A stretch of 64,000 nucleotides of DNA, from the NCBI GenBank assembly GCA_027886175.1, contig JAJNNQ010000019.1, forward strand, positions 16,945,501 to 17,009,500, in the 5' to 3' direction. This DNA comes from Phylloscopus collybita (lineage: Eukaryota; Chordata; Aves; Passeriformes; Phylloscopidae). Positions 36,738-62,460 of the stretch are shown piece after piece. Position 1 is the first letter of the stretch. The number at the start of each line of letters is the position of its first letter. Under the pieces are notes generated by a model. It was not told where the DNA came from. It saw only the letters and a program-made list of their open reading frames with translations, and searched no databases. The translations under genes were made by a program, and so were the position numbers.

Positions 36738-37639
36738 GAAGACAGACAATATTTTTAAAATATATGTGAAGACACATATTGCTTAAAACCAAAATCAGCT
36801 GTTACAATGGCTCAGCCTGGGTGCCATGCAGAATACTCCTGCTTCCAGAAGAGATCATTTCTGGTGGCACTTGGCTGCAGCTGTGGGAGGGTCTTGATGG
36901 AGTAAAGCTTGCACAGCACTGTGGGGCTGAGGATGGTGCTTGTAAGACCTTGCAGACTTTGCATCAGTGGGTCTATTTGCCAATAAAGTGCCTTTTTGTC
37001 AAAAAACTACTTAAATCAATGCAAAACAGTGTCCTTCCCTTGCCCTACAGAGAGAGCATCCCAGGGAATATTCAATCAGGACACTTTTGCCAGAGTTTTA
37101 GCTGGCAGCTTGTGACACCCTTCAGCAGTACGTGTGTTTTGGGAAAAGAGAAGTGGTGCTCTGGCAGGCAAGATGCTCTGCAGAAATACTAAGTCAGCAG
37201 GGAAAATCACACAGGTTGGCACAGCACAGCGGCTTAGAATGGTTAGAAAAGAATAAATCACGTTTATTGCCTTTTTCACCTGTTTCTCCTATTTCTGGAG
37301 GGCAGGGAATGCCAGGGAATAGCAGCCCAGCAGCGAATCTGGGAAGTGCAGCCATGCCACGTCCCTGTCCCCAGCCCTGGGCACAAACAGCCCCCGTGGG
37401 ACACATCCCCTGTTCTGAGGCCCTCTGGGGTAATGGGAGCAGCAGGAGGGGTGGGGGTGCCTGGGCCCCAACGGCTCAGCACCACAACAGCAGCTTTTCC
37501 TCTCCTTCAACAGCACCAAACACCGGAACAGCCCTTCCCTGGTTTTACACACCGAGGATGTGAGCTGGGCTGGGGGCTCCAGCCTGCCTGTGTGACAACC
37601 CTTCCCGATGCCCACGCTGTGGTTTCTTTTCCCTCGCAG

Positions 37640-37704
37640 GTAGTCCCGAGGCTGGGCTGAGCGCGGGGAGGGAATCCCGTGAGCGCCGCGACAACGAGCG
37701 GAAC
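37640..37704 (+). other. PSD2: 5' UTR part of the first coding exon, PSD2
   Basis: The exon begins after the acceptor CCCTCGCAG. The 65 nt before the ATG contain no stop in the main frame, so a longer N-terminus cannot be excluded. No in-frame ATG is seen here or in the candidate upstream exon, which favours 37705 as the start. The start context has A at -3. Confidence 0.6.
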
Positions 37705-38198
37705 ATGAGCGAGACCGGCCCCTCGCCGTGCTCTGCGGCCGATGAGTGCGAGCCGCATTCCCCGGCCCCGCCGGCCTGCAGCGATGGGGACGAGCAGCCG
37801 AGCCAGCCCTCGGAGCCTGCCAGCGGGAGAGCCAGCCCCCGGCACGATGCTCAGCCCTCCCGAGCGGAGGGGGAGCGCGGGGAGCAGCGGGACGAACATC
37901 TGGAAGCGGTGACAGAGCCAGGCGACAGGCTGAGTGAGCAGGGACAAGGGACAGGCGCTGGCAGCCAGGGCGGCCGTGCGGACGGGGCAGTGCTGGCCAA
38001 CGGGGTGGACGCTGCGCTGGCCGCGGGCCGGGAGCGGCCGCAGGACGGGGACACGCCCGGCCGGAGCAGCCCCGAGCTGGGCGACAGGGGCTCCCCCAGC
38101 CTGGAGAGAGCGAGCGGGGCCCTCAGCAAGGAGCGGTGGCACAGCGTCCTGGGATCCTCCGAAGCTCTGAGTGCGGACGAGGCAGAGGAGCAGTTCGG
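37705..38198 (+). CDS. PSD2: PSD2 coding exon 1 (residues 1-165, acidic N-terminal region)
   Basis: The frame opens with ATG in a moderate context (A at -3) and runs 164 codons plus two bases, ending at GG|GTGAGT. The encoded segment is rich in Pro, Ser, Glu, Asp and Gly, with no recognisable fold, membrane segment or signal peptide; it is probably disordered. I see little similarity to the mammalian PSD2 N-terminus from memory, as expected for the fast-evolving part of the family. The exon is much more GC- and CpG-rich than the surrounding introns. The next exon supplies the last base of Gly165, and the joined frame enters clearly conserved sequence, which supports both the start exon and the donor. 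Confidence 0.78.
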
Positions 38199-42269
<4,071 letters not shown>

Positions 42270-43282
42270 TAAGGCAGGGAGTTTCTTGGACAGTGGCTCC
42301 TTTTCTTATGAGATCCCAGTGCAGGAGCAAGGCTCAGTGGACATGATTGAGTTGGAACTGCTCTTTGACCCTTTGTGCTTCCTCTCATGCGCTGTTGTGG
42401 CAGAAAGATCAAACACCAGCAGGAAAACTTTCACCTGCAAAGCCCTTGGGAGGTTGGGGACAGCCAGGTGCCCTCCCAAATGCCTCTGATGTGCAGGGAA
42501 ACCCCAAGGTTCCACTTAGGACAGGGTACCCCTACAGAAGCCTCCCCAAAGGTTCTTCTGCAGGCAATGAGGAGATCAGCAGAGACTTCATTCATCCTCT
42601 GGTCCAGGTCAGACCCAAACCATCACCCCTGGGAGGCAGCAGCTCATCCATAGGGCACTTCCCTGCATGAGGAAGCCAGGTGATGAGCAACCAGGTCAGG
42701 GGACAGCTGGAGCGAGGTCGTATGTCCAGCTATCAGGCCAGCAGTGAGTCACACTGCTTGAAAATGCATGAATTGGCCTTGGACAGGCAGTTAAAGGGCT
42801 GTGTGCCCACCTGGATGGTGCCAGCAGGGCTGCTCAGAGCGTTGTCTGTGGGCACAGCTGGCCACGAGGCCAGCAGGCATCTATGGAGGAGCAGCTCACC
42901 AGTAAAAACTGGTCCGATGCTGGTCCCATTGACATGATCTGTACAAGTGCAGTTTCTCAAATAACCTGAACTGAGAAGCAGAGCATCTATCCCTAAAGAT
43001 CTCCTGCATGTCCATGGCTTGGAAAGAGCTTGGAACCCCAGTGGGGAGAGTGGAAGTTTAAAAGATTTTGAGGCTGCTTACTCTGATACATCCTCATTTC
43101 TCAGTGGAAAGCCTCCCTCTCTCCGACCTTCCCTACCAATTTGGAATTGCACTGCACTATTTCATTTGAGCTGAAATGAAGGAGGGTTTGTCCAATGTCC
43201 ACTTCAGAGCCGTGTTGCTGTTTTTTTTCACCCGTCTCTTTTTGTGAGGGCAAGAAGAAGCCAAAACGTGGCGTCCTCATGA

Positions 43283-46696
<3,414 letters not shown>

Positions 46697-47144
46697 TGAG
46701 CTCTGGGATGGAGGGAGTGGTGGGATTTTGGGGTTTCCTCCAGGCTTCCCAGCACTGTGTGAGCCAGCCATGTGACAGGAGCAGGGACTGGGGGCATCCA
46801 GGCTGTCATTCAATCTTTGGTGTCACGTTTGGCACCAAGTGCTGCCTCCAAAAGTGGGCTTCAACAGGAGGGCCCACAGCCTGCTTCCCCAGGGTGGAGA
46901 GCAGCTCTCCCAGGAATTCCATCCCATACAGAATCAGAGCAAGTGGGAGCAATTTTATTCTTTGGGATGGGCAACCCATCCTGGCGCCATCACGCCCGAG
47001 CTGCGTCAGATCCCAGCCAGCAGCACATTTCCCTGCACAGCTCCATGGATCCCTTTGCATCCCCTCTGCAGGGCTTGGGGGAGGATAAATGACCCCTTTC
47101 CACCCCCATCTTAGCCAGGACACTGCCCAGCAGCACCCCTCTAA

Positions 47145-47507
<363 letters not shown>

Positions 47508-47926
47508 TGAGATGCAAACACATCATGGCACATGGGCCAGTCCTTGAAGGACCTCACAAAAGGGCTAAAGAGCACCAGGAGGGAGGCAGGGACTGGAATA
47601 TTGCTTTCACAAGCAGCTGCTTTGGATTTAGAAGTGGGAAGTCTGGTCTTTTAAAGAAAAACTGCTTTGAAGCCAATTTTATGGTGGTTGTTTTAGAAAA
47701 AGGTAAAGTCTGAGGGAAAAGAAGATGTCCTTGGGGTTTGGTGTGGGTTTTTTTTTTTGTGTTGTTTTGGTTTTATTTGTTAAATCCTACACAGCTGAAG
47801 GGAGAAGATACTCTTTAAAGTCCCCAGACCTTAAAGAGTTGGCCTTGGCTTTGCAATAGCTGGGCTGCCAAGACAGCAAACATCAGAAGTGCCTGAGAAG
47901 GGGAGTAATCAGCCACAGCTGTGTGA

Positions 47927-53065
<5,139 letters not shown>

Positions 53066-54164
53066 TGATATAAATAGACAGTGGGACACTGTCATTATTA
53101 TTGCAGTGCCACCCAGTCCTGCTGGGACACTCTGAGCCCTTCAACCAGCATTTCCCAGTTGTTTCAGGAGGAGGATTGTAACCCCCATGAATGTCTCTGC
53201 TAATTTGCTGTGAGCCAAAATACATCTGTCCCCTGTTGATGTTTTATCCAGATTTGTAGCACATCTGCCCTCAGAGCATACCAGGGACCCTTTTCCCCCA
53301 CAGCTCAGATAATCCCCAAACCCAAAGCAAGGTACTCCCCACCCCAAATCAGGACCATCCAGCACCAAAACTTTCCGCTGCCCCTGCTACCACGTGATGA
53401 AATGCAATGTTCCAACACAGCCAGTGCAGTACCATGGGATGTGGTTAAATGTCCCAAAGGGAGTATTTTCCAATGCCACATGGTTTAGCAGCACCACTGC
53501 TCTCTGCACCTGCTGCAGGTCCAGCAGCCTGACCTGCATTTCACTATATGGAAGGAGAGGTGCCACATCAGGGGGGTCACATCATGTTTGGGGTGACATC
53601 CCCATCTCCCAGCAGACCTCACCCTATCCTAGCCCTCCCTATGGTCAGGACCACCTCCACATTTTGCTCTGCATTCCTGCTTCTTTCCCAGAGCCCCAGG
53701 GAAGCCACAATTTTACACAGAAGGAACTGGAAAAGCTGATTCCAAGGTCATTCATCCCTCCCCTGCTACCCAGTTCAAGCCTCTCCTGTCATTTTGCCTA
53801 ATTAAGACATTGAAGGTGTCATGGCATATCCCAGAGTCTTCTACCACTGTGTGGGCCAGGATTCACTCAGAACTAGCTACAGCACCCAGAATGAGTCAAA
53901 AATGTCATATTCAGGCTCCTGGGCAGGGCTGGCTGCCAGAGCCCTCTGCTGCTGCTGTGCCCGGTCCAATACCCAGCGTGGCACATAGAAAGAAGGGGTC
54001 CAGCAGGACAGCAGCCATCCTGCTCACCAGGAAATGCTTCTCCAGGACAGTCCAGCAGGGAAAGTATCTCCAAGAACAGAGACAGGGTGTGGAGGAGGAG
54101 ATACCTCCCCAAGCAGACACGATTTCAATGAGAGACACAGCTAATTCCATGTTCTTTTTTTCAG

Positions 54165-54208
54165 ACACTGTATAACTCCATCAAGAATGAGAAGCTGGAG
54201 TGGGCCAT
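54165..54208 (+). CDS. PSD2: PSD2 coding exon 8 (residues 508-521, 44-nt exon)
   Basis: A very short exon between TTTTTTTCAG and GCCAT|GTAAGT, phase 0 in and phase 2 out. It encodes TLYNSIKNEKLEWA plus two bases of Ile522, typical of the end of the EFA6 Sec7 domain. Its phase and the fit of the next exon leave little doubt. Confidence 0.92.
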
Positions 54209-54552
54209 GTAAGTATATGCTGAGCATTAAAGGGATAGTGTGCCTTTCCAAGTAGCTGGCAGGTCCTAAGTCATGTTTTCAACCCCAGAATATTTCCTGC
54301 CAAGCCCTTAAGTGCTGAAGTCCCTCTGTAGACAAATGGCATTTATTTATGGCTTAGACACAAAGGCACATGGGAGGGTTGGTGACAGTCTGTGGATCCA
54401 TGACCTAAAGGAAGGGAATGCCCTCTTTGTTTACTATTACACCTGTAAAATGCTGGTTCCTCTTCAGGTGCTGCAGAAGTCTTTGCACAAGCAGAGATCT
54501 GGGGTTATTTTGAGGCTTTCCATCTCTCCCACGTGGTTTGTTTGTTTGGGGT

Positions 54553-54590
54553 TTTGTTTTGTTTTGTTGTTTTGTTTTGTTTTGTTTTGT
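54553..54590 (+). repeat. (GTTTT)n microsatellite
   Basis: About seven near-perfect GTTTT units in the PSD2 intron after exon 8, just upstream of an antisense CR1 end. Confidence 0.9.
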
Positions 54591-54599
54591 GGAAATAGT

Positions 54600-55060
54600 A
54601 TCACAGAATCACCTAAGAAGGAAGACACCTTGTTATACCTCTAGTTCAGCTTCCTCCTCAAAGTATGGTCAGTATGAAGTATTGAATTCAGACCAGGATG
54701 CTCAGGGCTTTGTCCAATTTGATCCTGAAACCTTCCAAGGATGGGGAACCCACCGCCCCTCTGGATCCACAAACCCATGCTTCATTATGATGAGAGCAGC
54801 ATTTTCTTTTGTCTCTTGTCTCTGACTTCTGCCCACTATCTTTTGTCCTTGTGCCACGCACCAGTGAAGAGCCCAGCTTTGTCTTCTCAGTAACCCCTCA
54901 CACCAGGCTGCCATGAGGTCCCCCAGAGCCATCTCTTCCATAGATTGAACAATTCCAATTCTCTCAGCTGTTTCTTACCTTGCAAGTGCTCCAGCCCCCA
55001 GATTTCTTGCCCTCAGCTGAAGTGTCTCACTTTGCTGATGCCCTTCCCTGCGCTGGGGGC
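54600..55060 (-). mobile_element. Old CR1 LINE fragment, antisense, in the PSD2 intron after exon 8
   Basis: Diverged antisense CR1: ATCACAGAATCACCTAAGAA, GGGCTTTGTCCAATTTGATC, CCTTCCAAGGATGGGGAACC and AGTGAAGAGCCCAGCTTTGT. It lies upstream of the CTCCT tract in the same intron. Confidence 0.68.
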
Positions 55061-55500
55061 CCGGCACTGTTTGCTGTATCACGATAGGATGCAGGGAGTG
55101 CAGAGCAGACGCTCACTTCTCCTCTCCTCCTCACTGTGCCGCTGTTACACAGCCCAGGGTGCTCCTGCCCTCTGCTCCTGCTCATCCTGCTCATCACTGG
55201 GAGCCCCAGTGCAGCACTCGGATGCTCCTGGCCCTCTCAGCAGTGGCCTTGTACCCCTCTTTTTTATGTCAGCCACAAGTTCGTTGAGATCATCATTTGT
55301 TACCCCGAAACGAGCCTGGAAGCAGCTGGCAGGGTGTGCTCCATCACAGGCTCACACAGCACCTTCCTCAGTCCTTCTCCCCCTGCTCTGGCACTCAGAG
55401 CACAGGACAGGATCATCAGCGAGGTCCCCCAACTCCAGTGTCTCTGGAGGGGAAGCCCGTGACAGGCCTGGGGTCTTAAGTCGACACAGGGGACGTTCTC

Positions 55501-55755
55501 CTCCTCTCCTCTCCTCTCCTCTCCTCTCCTCTCCTCTCCTCTCCTCTCCTCTCCTCTCCTCTCCTCTCCTCTCCTCTCCTCTCCTCTCCTCTCCTCTCCT
55601 CTCCTCTCCTCTCCTCTCCTCTCCTCTCCTCTCCTCTCCTCTCCTCTCCTCTCCTCTCCTCTCCTCTCCTCTCCTCTCCTCTCCTCTCCTCTCCTCTCCT
55701 CTCCTCTCCTCTCCTCTCCTCTCCTCTCCTCTCCTCTCCTCTCCTCTCCTCTCCT
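55501..55755 (+). repeat. (CTCCT)51 perfect pentanucleotide microsatellite
   Basis: 255 bp of uninterrupted CTCCT, a pure polypyrimidine/polypurine tract, in the PSD2 intron between exons 8 and 9. It creates long artificial Leu-Ser/Arg-Glu frames on both strands. Mirror symmetry makes triplex (H-DNA) formation possible. Confidence 0.98.
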
Positions 55756-56890
55756 CCTTCTGTGCCCTCAGCCCCATCGCCTGCTCTGTTCCTCCCATTA
55801 CCCTGCCCAGAGGAAGCATCAGGGATGCTGTTGGGGTCTGCTCCTGCCTCCGGGACCCCCTGGATGCCGCAGCGGGGCCGGTCACGCCTGGGCTCTGTCG
55901 GGAGAGGGAGCTGCGGGCTGGTTGATGGAAGGGCAGTTCAGCACGAGTGCATCTGCTCCCTGCTCGGGCACGTCCCGGGGCTGTCACCCTGCCGGGGTCC
56001 CGCTGCCGCGGGGCAGCTGCAGCCAGCGGTGTCCAGATCCCTCCCGCCTCTCTTCACCCAGCCCGCTGTACCCCCGCATCCCTTCTCTCATCCCAGCCAG
56101 CCTGGGGCCTGCCTTGCTGCAGGCTGTCCTGCTGGGCTGCAGGCTCAGGGCTCTCAGCTCCTCTGCAGGGGGACAGATGCTCCCTGACATGGGGGACCTG
56201 CAGGAAAGAAAACTCCCTGGTTTTCTTTCAGAGAGCTGGCAGTGAGTCATAACCTTGCACAGCCAGGACTCTCTTCTCTCTGCTTGCCTCTGCCTTGTGT
56301 CCATGTCCATGCCAGGGAAGGAGATGGCCTTGCCCACAGATCCCACCAGACAGGCAGCTGTGCAACCACAGCAAGGAGCTCAGAGGGGTGCAGCCCAAAC
56401 ACCTGAGCCCCACTGACTCCCTACTCAGGAATAGTATCTGGGCTCTGCCTCAGCCCCAGGGCTGCTGTGGGAGCTGAGGACTAAGAAATCATCCTTCTCA
56501 AGAGGTGTCTGATGCTTTGGCCATCTTCTTGCTGCAGGTGAGGAACTGTGTTTTACTGCTCACATCCCAGCCAGTGGGTTCATTGAGGGTCAGTCCTCAG
56601 CTGAGGTTTGGTCCCAATCTGATCTGCAACCTGAGGTGACCACTCATTTAGACTTTGACATGTATCAGACAGGGCAGAAAAGCCCTGTTGGCTCTTTTTC
56701 CTTCATGTCCCAGGGACACTGGGAAGTATCACTTCCCATAAAAGTTCCACTTTCTTTGTGCCACAGTAGGTTCATCTCCCCAATGTCTGCAGATCTTCTG
56801 TTCCTCAGAGATGCAGAGGACATTCCTAAAGGTACTTCACTGTCTAGGAGGCCCCAGGCATTGCCTCTCAGCACCTGAGAAATGCTGATA

Positions 56891-57186
56891 TGTCGCAATA
56901 GAACACAAAATAAGGACATGGACTCTCAGAAGGCTGAAGAATGACTCCAATCTGTGTTTATTCTTAAGACACTTGCCTTTATACCTTTTTACAAAGAACC
57001 CACCCAAGGGGTGGAATCTTTGGACCACATTGGTCGCGTTAGATGGACATCAAGTAAATTCCCTCCTCTGGGAAGAATGCAGAAAAACAGGATAGTGTAC
57101 AATAACACATCCCTTGTTTACAGAAATTGTCCTTGGGAAAAGAATTTCAGAAAATTAAAACATTGCAGGCATGAACCGTGGCTACA
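56891..57186 (-). mobile_element. Solo LTR 4 of the same family, antisense in a PSD2 intron
   Basis: A 296-bp element in reverse orientation inside the intron between PSD2 exons 8 and 9. Flanks are CTGATA (56885-56890) and CTGGTA (57187-57192), a 6-bp duplication with one mismatch. Reverse-complement AATAAA is at 56957-56962, with a TATAAA-type box at 56978-56983. It has no internal coding region. Confidence 0.82.
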
Positions 57187-57541
57187 CTGGTAATACCTTG
57201 GTCTTCAGCAAAAATCCTCCTTAAGCTCTGGTTTTAGGGCACAGAAGTGGAGACTTTTCCTGTGAAATATTTGTAGCCCTCAGCATGGGATGTCTGCAGT
57301 TGCCTGGTGTTCAGGCAAGCACCCAGCCCCTTACAAGTGACCTCACAAGTGGGACCACTGGGACAGTTACCTGCCACTCACCCTCCTCCCAGCTCAAACC
57401 AACACTATTGGCACTCTCTCTGTTATGGTCCCAACATCTCCTTCCTTTCCCTTTCTCTGGCCAGTCCTATAATAAAAACTCTAAACCCAAAGCAAATAGG
57501 GCTGCTTTGCACTGCCACCAAACCTGCATCCCCTCCGCTGA

Positions 57542-57763
<222 letters not shown>

Positions 57764-58840
57764 TGATCAGGGACAGGAGAGATGCCCCAGGCAGTCCCAG
57801 AGCCTTGCCCTGGCTCTCCTGATGAAAGCATTTCCTTAGCACATCCCAGGCAACACAGGAAAGATCCCCATAAGTGCTAGGACAGAGGAAAAGGGGGGTG
57901 TTTTGAGGCATTTGTAGGTATTAGTGTTTTCAGGAAGCCTCAGTCTTCCCTTCTCACTGCCAAGGAATCTAACACAGACAGACCTGGGCTTCCATCCTGT
58001 TCGTGGTCCTAATCCCAAATCCCAGTCTCTGAGCAGTGGGGGAAGGCTGGTTCCTCAGCAGTTGTCCACTCCAGCCCTGACCCTGGGGACACTCTGGCCT
58101 GCCAAGCTTTGCTCCTGTCCATATCCTGCCGTGTGCTGGCTGGGCAACAGAACCCCCCATAGCTCTGCTACCAGCATGTGGCATCACAGGAAAGGTATTT
58201 GGGAGCTGTTAATGAGCAGAGATAAATTAAACCTTGGGTAATTCCTTTTGCTAATTGATATGATTGGCCCAGTCACTGCAGCTGATTAAAAAGTCTTGAG
58301 TAGAGATTACCACCAAAGGCCTCCCTTGCTTCCAGCACCTCCTTAAGAGCCTGTGCTTGGAGGATCAGATGTCTGGTGGTGAAGTGGATGGCTTCTCTCA
58401 CCTCCCACCCCTCTCCAGCTTCTGCCAAGCTCTCTGTCCCCAAGCCCATTGAGATGGTAATGCTCCCTACTCAAGGGAATGGAAGCTGCCTTATCCAGCT
58501 GCTCAATTCCAAGCAGAGGAGCTCAAGGAATGTCTCTGCTCTCCAAGCATTAAGTCCAAGGAACACAAACCTGGATTTGGAGGAGCAGAGACTTCCTGCA
58601 GGTGTCCACTGGTACCCCTGTACTGGCTCATGTCTGGCTCTGACCTGCTTGTGTTCCTGCTGGGAGGCTGCAGGGGCCCAGCCACTGTCCCTCAAACCCC
58701 TGTCCCTGCTCACAAACCACTCGTGAGCAAAAGCCTGGATGTGTGGGAGCTCTGGGCATCAATGAGTGCCTGTGGTGGCTCAGGAAAAGGGTTGGGTTTG
58801 CCCATAAGGTCAAGAAGCACTGGCAGACATGTACAATTAA

Positions 58841-59143
<303 letters not shown>

Positions 59144-59374
59144 TGAGAGGAAACACAGGTTTCTGCAGAAGGATCTCAGCAAGTAGGAGCTACTGGGGAG
59201 GATGAATGAGCAGATGCTATGGAATAGGTGAAACAGGATGTTGGTGAGAAGTGAAATAGGAAGGTGAGGAGGTGGAGCATCTGATCAGTCTTATCCTGCC
59301 TATAGTTTTATTTGCTGGCATAGATCTGATTATGCACAGCTTTATTGAGTCTGGCATAGGAAGCCAGCTGATGT

Positions 59375-60032
59375 AATCTCTTTGGGTTTCACTAAAGCTT
59401 TTGGTACTGTCTCTCACAGGATCCTTCTGGACAGAATGTCCAGCACACAGCTGGATAAACACATCATGTGGTGGGTGAGCACTTGGCTCATGGGTTGGGC
59501 ACAAAGGGTGGCAGTGACTGGGGTGACATCAGTCTGGTGACCTGTCACTAGTGGGGTTCCACAGGGCCCCATCCTCTGCCCTGTGCTCTTCAACATCTTC
59601 ATACATGATTTGGACCCTCAAGGGAATACTGAGTATGTTTGTAGATAATACTAAGCTGAGAGGAGCTGTTGACTCCCTCGAAGGCAGAGGCCCTGCAGAG
59701 AGACCCATGAAGTTTAACAAATCAGTGCTGAATTCTGCACCTGGGACAAGGGAATCCTGGATGCACAGACAGACTGGGGGATGAGAGGCTGGAGAGCAGC
59801 TGTGGAAGGGGATCTGGGAGTCCTGGTCAATGGCCAGTTGAATATGAGTCAGCAGTGCCCTGTCAGCCAGAAGGGACATCTGTGCCCTAGGGACATCAGG
59901 TCCAGCATTTGGATAAGGCTCTCAGACACAGGGTGGGATTGTTGGGGTGTCCTGTGCAGGGCCAGGAGCTGGAGTTGATGGTCTTTAAGGGTCCCTGCCA
60001 GCTCAGAAGATTCTGTGATTCCGTGGTTCTAT
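59375..60032 (+). mobile_element. CR1 LINE with reverse-transcriptase remnant and 3' tail
   Basis: A sense CR1 starting in ORF2. GTGGGGTTCCACAGGGCCCC near 59553 encodes the relic of the VPQG...P..FN RT motif. The copy is frameshifted, has an internal deletion joining ORF2 to the 3' UTR near 59900, and ends in ATTCTGTGATTCCGTGG-type octamers. Non-autonomous relic. Confidence 0.82.
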
Positions 60033-62380
60033 GCTGAAAATTTAAATTCCTCAGGACCATGGGCTGTCGAGTGACACTTCATGCCTCTCTCCATCTCTGA
60101 TCATTGTGTAGCCACCTGCAGCCAACACAAGTGTAATTCCCAGGTCCTCGTGGGACACAAAGTCACCATGGAACAGCTTCCCTGAATGCTCTAGCACTCA
60201 GTTCTCTGGCACTTGTAGGCTTGGAGGATTTGCTGGAAAGTCCTTTCTGAGGGAAAATCCGAGGAGACTGGATAGGGGCTCACTTGAATGTCAGTGTGAG
60301 CCAGCCCAGGATGCCAAATGTCTGTTCATCATCAACATAACCCACTGAACTAGGTCTGAACTACCTGAGCAACACATGCTGTGCAGTAACCCGTTGAACT
60401 CACCTTGCTGGAGCAGCACTCCCCGTGGGTAGATGCTCCTGCCTATTGCAGCATTATCTCCACAGCAATGAGAGTAAACAAACATTGGATTATATAAGAG
60501 AGGCAGAAAGATCCTCGGGGCAGCAGGGAGTTATGACTCAGAGCTCGTAGCACACCCCAATGACTCTCGTGTTTCACCAGGTCCTATGGCACACGTCAAA
60601 AGCGAGCAGAAACCTGGCAGCAGTGGCTCCTACCTCCCAGTGTGGGTTGCTCTTAGCCCAGAGGTGTTTTTACAGCTGTGCCACTCTCTCCTGCAGCTTA
60701 GGGAAGCTGCAGCATGCAGGGGAGCCCAGATCTCCTTCAGGCCTCTAAGCGTGGTGTTCTTCAAGCCAGCAGCACTCTTCTCACCCCTCAGTCCTTCTGT
60801 CATTATACATCTTCACATGGAGTCCACCAGGATCCTCATGCTGGCCCATGGGTTATACATGAGGATTTAACTTGTACAGAGTTACCATCAACATTTAATT
60901 GCATGATACTTTTTCTGCCAGGGAAAAAAAAAAATGACATTTCAACTATCGCAGAACTATTTGGATCTAAATTAATTTTCCACCAAGGCCTTCTCTTGGG
61001 ATGAGTCTGATAAGAGGGTATACATTGAGAATGAAATACACTTTCAGGATGGAATTTTATTCCCTGGTAGCAGAAAGAGGTGTGAAGCTGACACTGAGTG
61101 TCATTGCTGCTGCTGGGGCAGAGGGGTTGGGGGTTCTTTGCTGTACAAGGCTTGCAGCAGTAACCACTCATTAACAACAGCTCATTATGTTTGTCTGAGG
61201 TGTTCAGGGTTTAAAAAGAGAGCAAGGATGAGGCTGATGTGGCAGTGAGGAGATCAATGCTCTTATCTCAATGACCTTCAGGATCAAATGGTTCAGAGAC
61301 TGAGGGCTTTCTTTTCGGACCAGGACTGAAGGAGCCAAACACCCAAGATCTGGCTGTGTTCTGAAAAGTGTCTGATAAATAAGAGCCATGACTGATGTGT
61401 AATTAGCAGGAGGGTCCAGATTTGCCAAGGATGCCCCAAGGAAGTTGAATTTGGAACAACAACAAAAATAAACCGAAGGAATGTTTGGGCAAAGGATTTG
61501 GGGAAAGAGGGGTTTCTTACTCGTGAGCTGCTGCCAGACTGGATTATAGTCCTCTCCAGGGAATTCCTTGGGCTTGGCTGTAGACAGTGTCTATCAGGCT
61601 TGCAGAGACAGGACAGGAGGATGAGAACACGAAGACAAAGTCCTTGCCCTGTCACTTGCAAACATTCCCAGCACCACAACAGAGAGTGGATAAACATCCA
61701 CCTGCCCTGTGGATCCTTGGTGTCATTTCTTGCCTGTGGGGTGGTTTGCAGAACAAAGGAATTGCACAATAGAGGAAGGAAGTGGTGTGCCAGCCCCTCA
61801 AGCTCTCAGCAGAAGACAACTGCAGATAAACACAAGGTAGAACCTTGGCTGAGCATAAATCACTGGGGAAAGATTTTCCGATGGGAAGAATAAAACCTGC
61901 TTCCAGAACCACCTGATATCATGGAGCACAGGTTCAGCCTGTTCCACTTTCCTGCTCAGGCCAAATTAAGGATCTAGGCTCTAATGGTAAATTCACATAA
62001 GTTGAACAGGGAACTCCATTTGGTTTTGAGGAGCAAGTTGAGTATAAATAAGACTGAGAGGTAGAGGGAAGGTGGGAGGAAGGAGGGGCTGGGTAGGTGG
62101 ATGTATAGAAAGGAGGAATGGCCAGACACAGAGAGGGGTGGACATCACACAGGCAGAAGGGTGGGTGGACAGGTAGAAGTCAGTCTGACAGAAGCAATTC
62201 AGGCAGCAGCCATAAACGTGCTGCTGAGGAGATGTCACATGTCATTGACTCGCTGGTGTTAATTGCTGGATCAGCATGTTCCAGCACAGTCTGCTTGATC
62301 CCCTAAAGGGATGCAGCAGAGTCTGAAGGAAGAAATGCAGGCTTGGGAGCAGGGCACACCTCTCCTGTGCACTAATCTGC

Positions 62381-62460
62381 TCTGGGCACTGACTCACTCC
62401 ATGGCCTTTGGCAACTTACTTCACCTCTGTGAAATGGGGATAATAATCCTTAATCACCAC
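62381..62460 (+). mobile_element. MIR-like (CORE-SINE) relic
   Basis: GGCCTTTGGCAACTTACTTC, ACCTCTGTGAAATGGGGATA and ATAAT follow the MIR sense text, with a short deletion of the 'gcctcagtttcctcatct' part. It is in the last PSD2 intron of the window. Confidence 0.5.

Noticed and set aside
54945..55987. Long open frames on both strands (326 and 211 residues) around the CTCCT tract
   Set aside because: They are translations of a pentanucleotide repeat with no stop in any frame; not genes.
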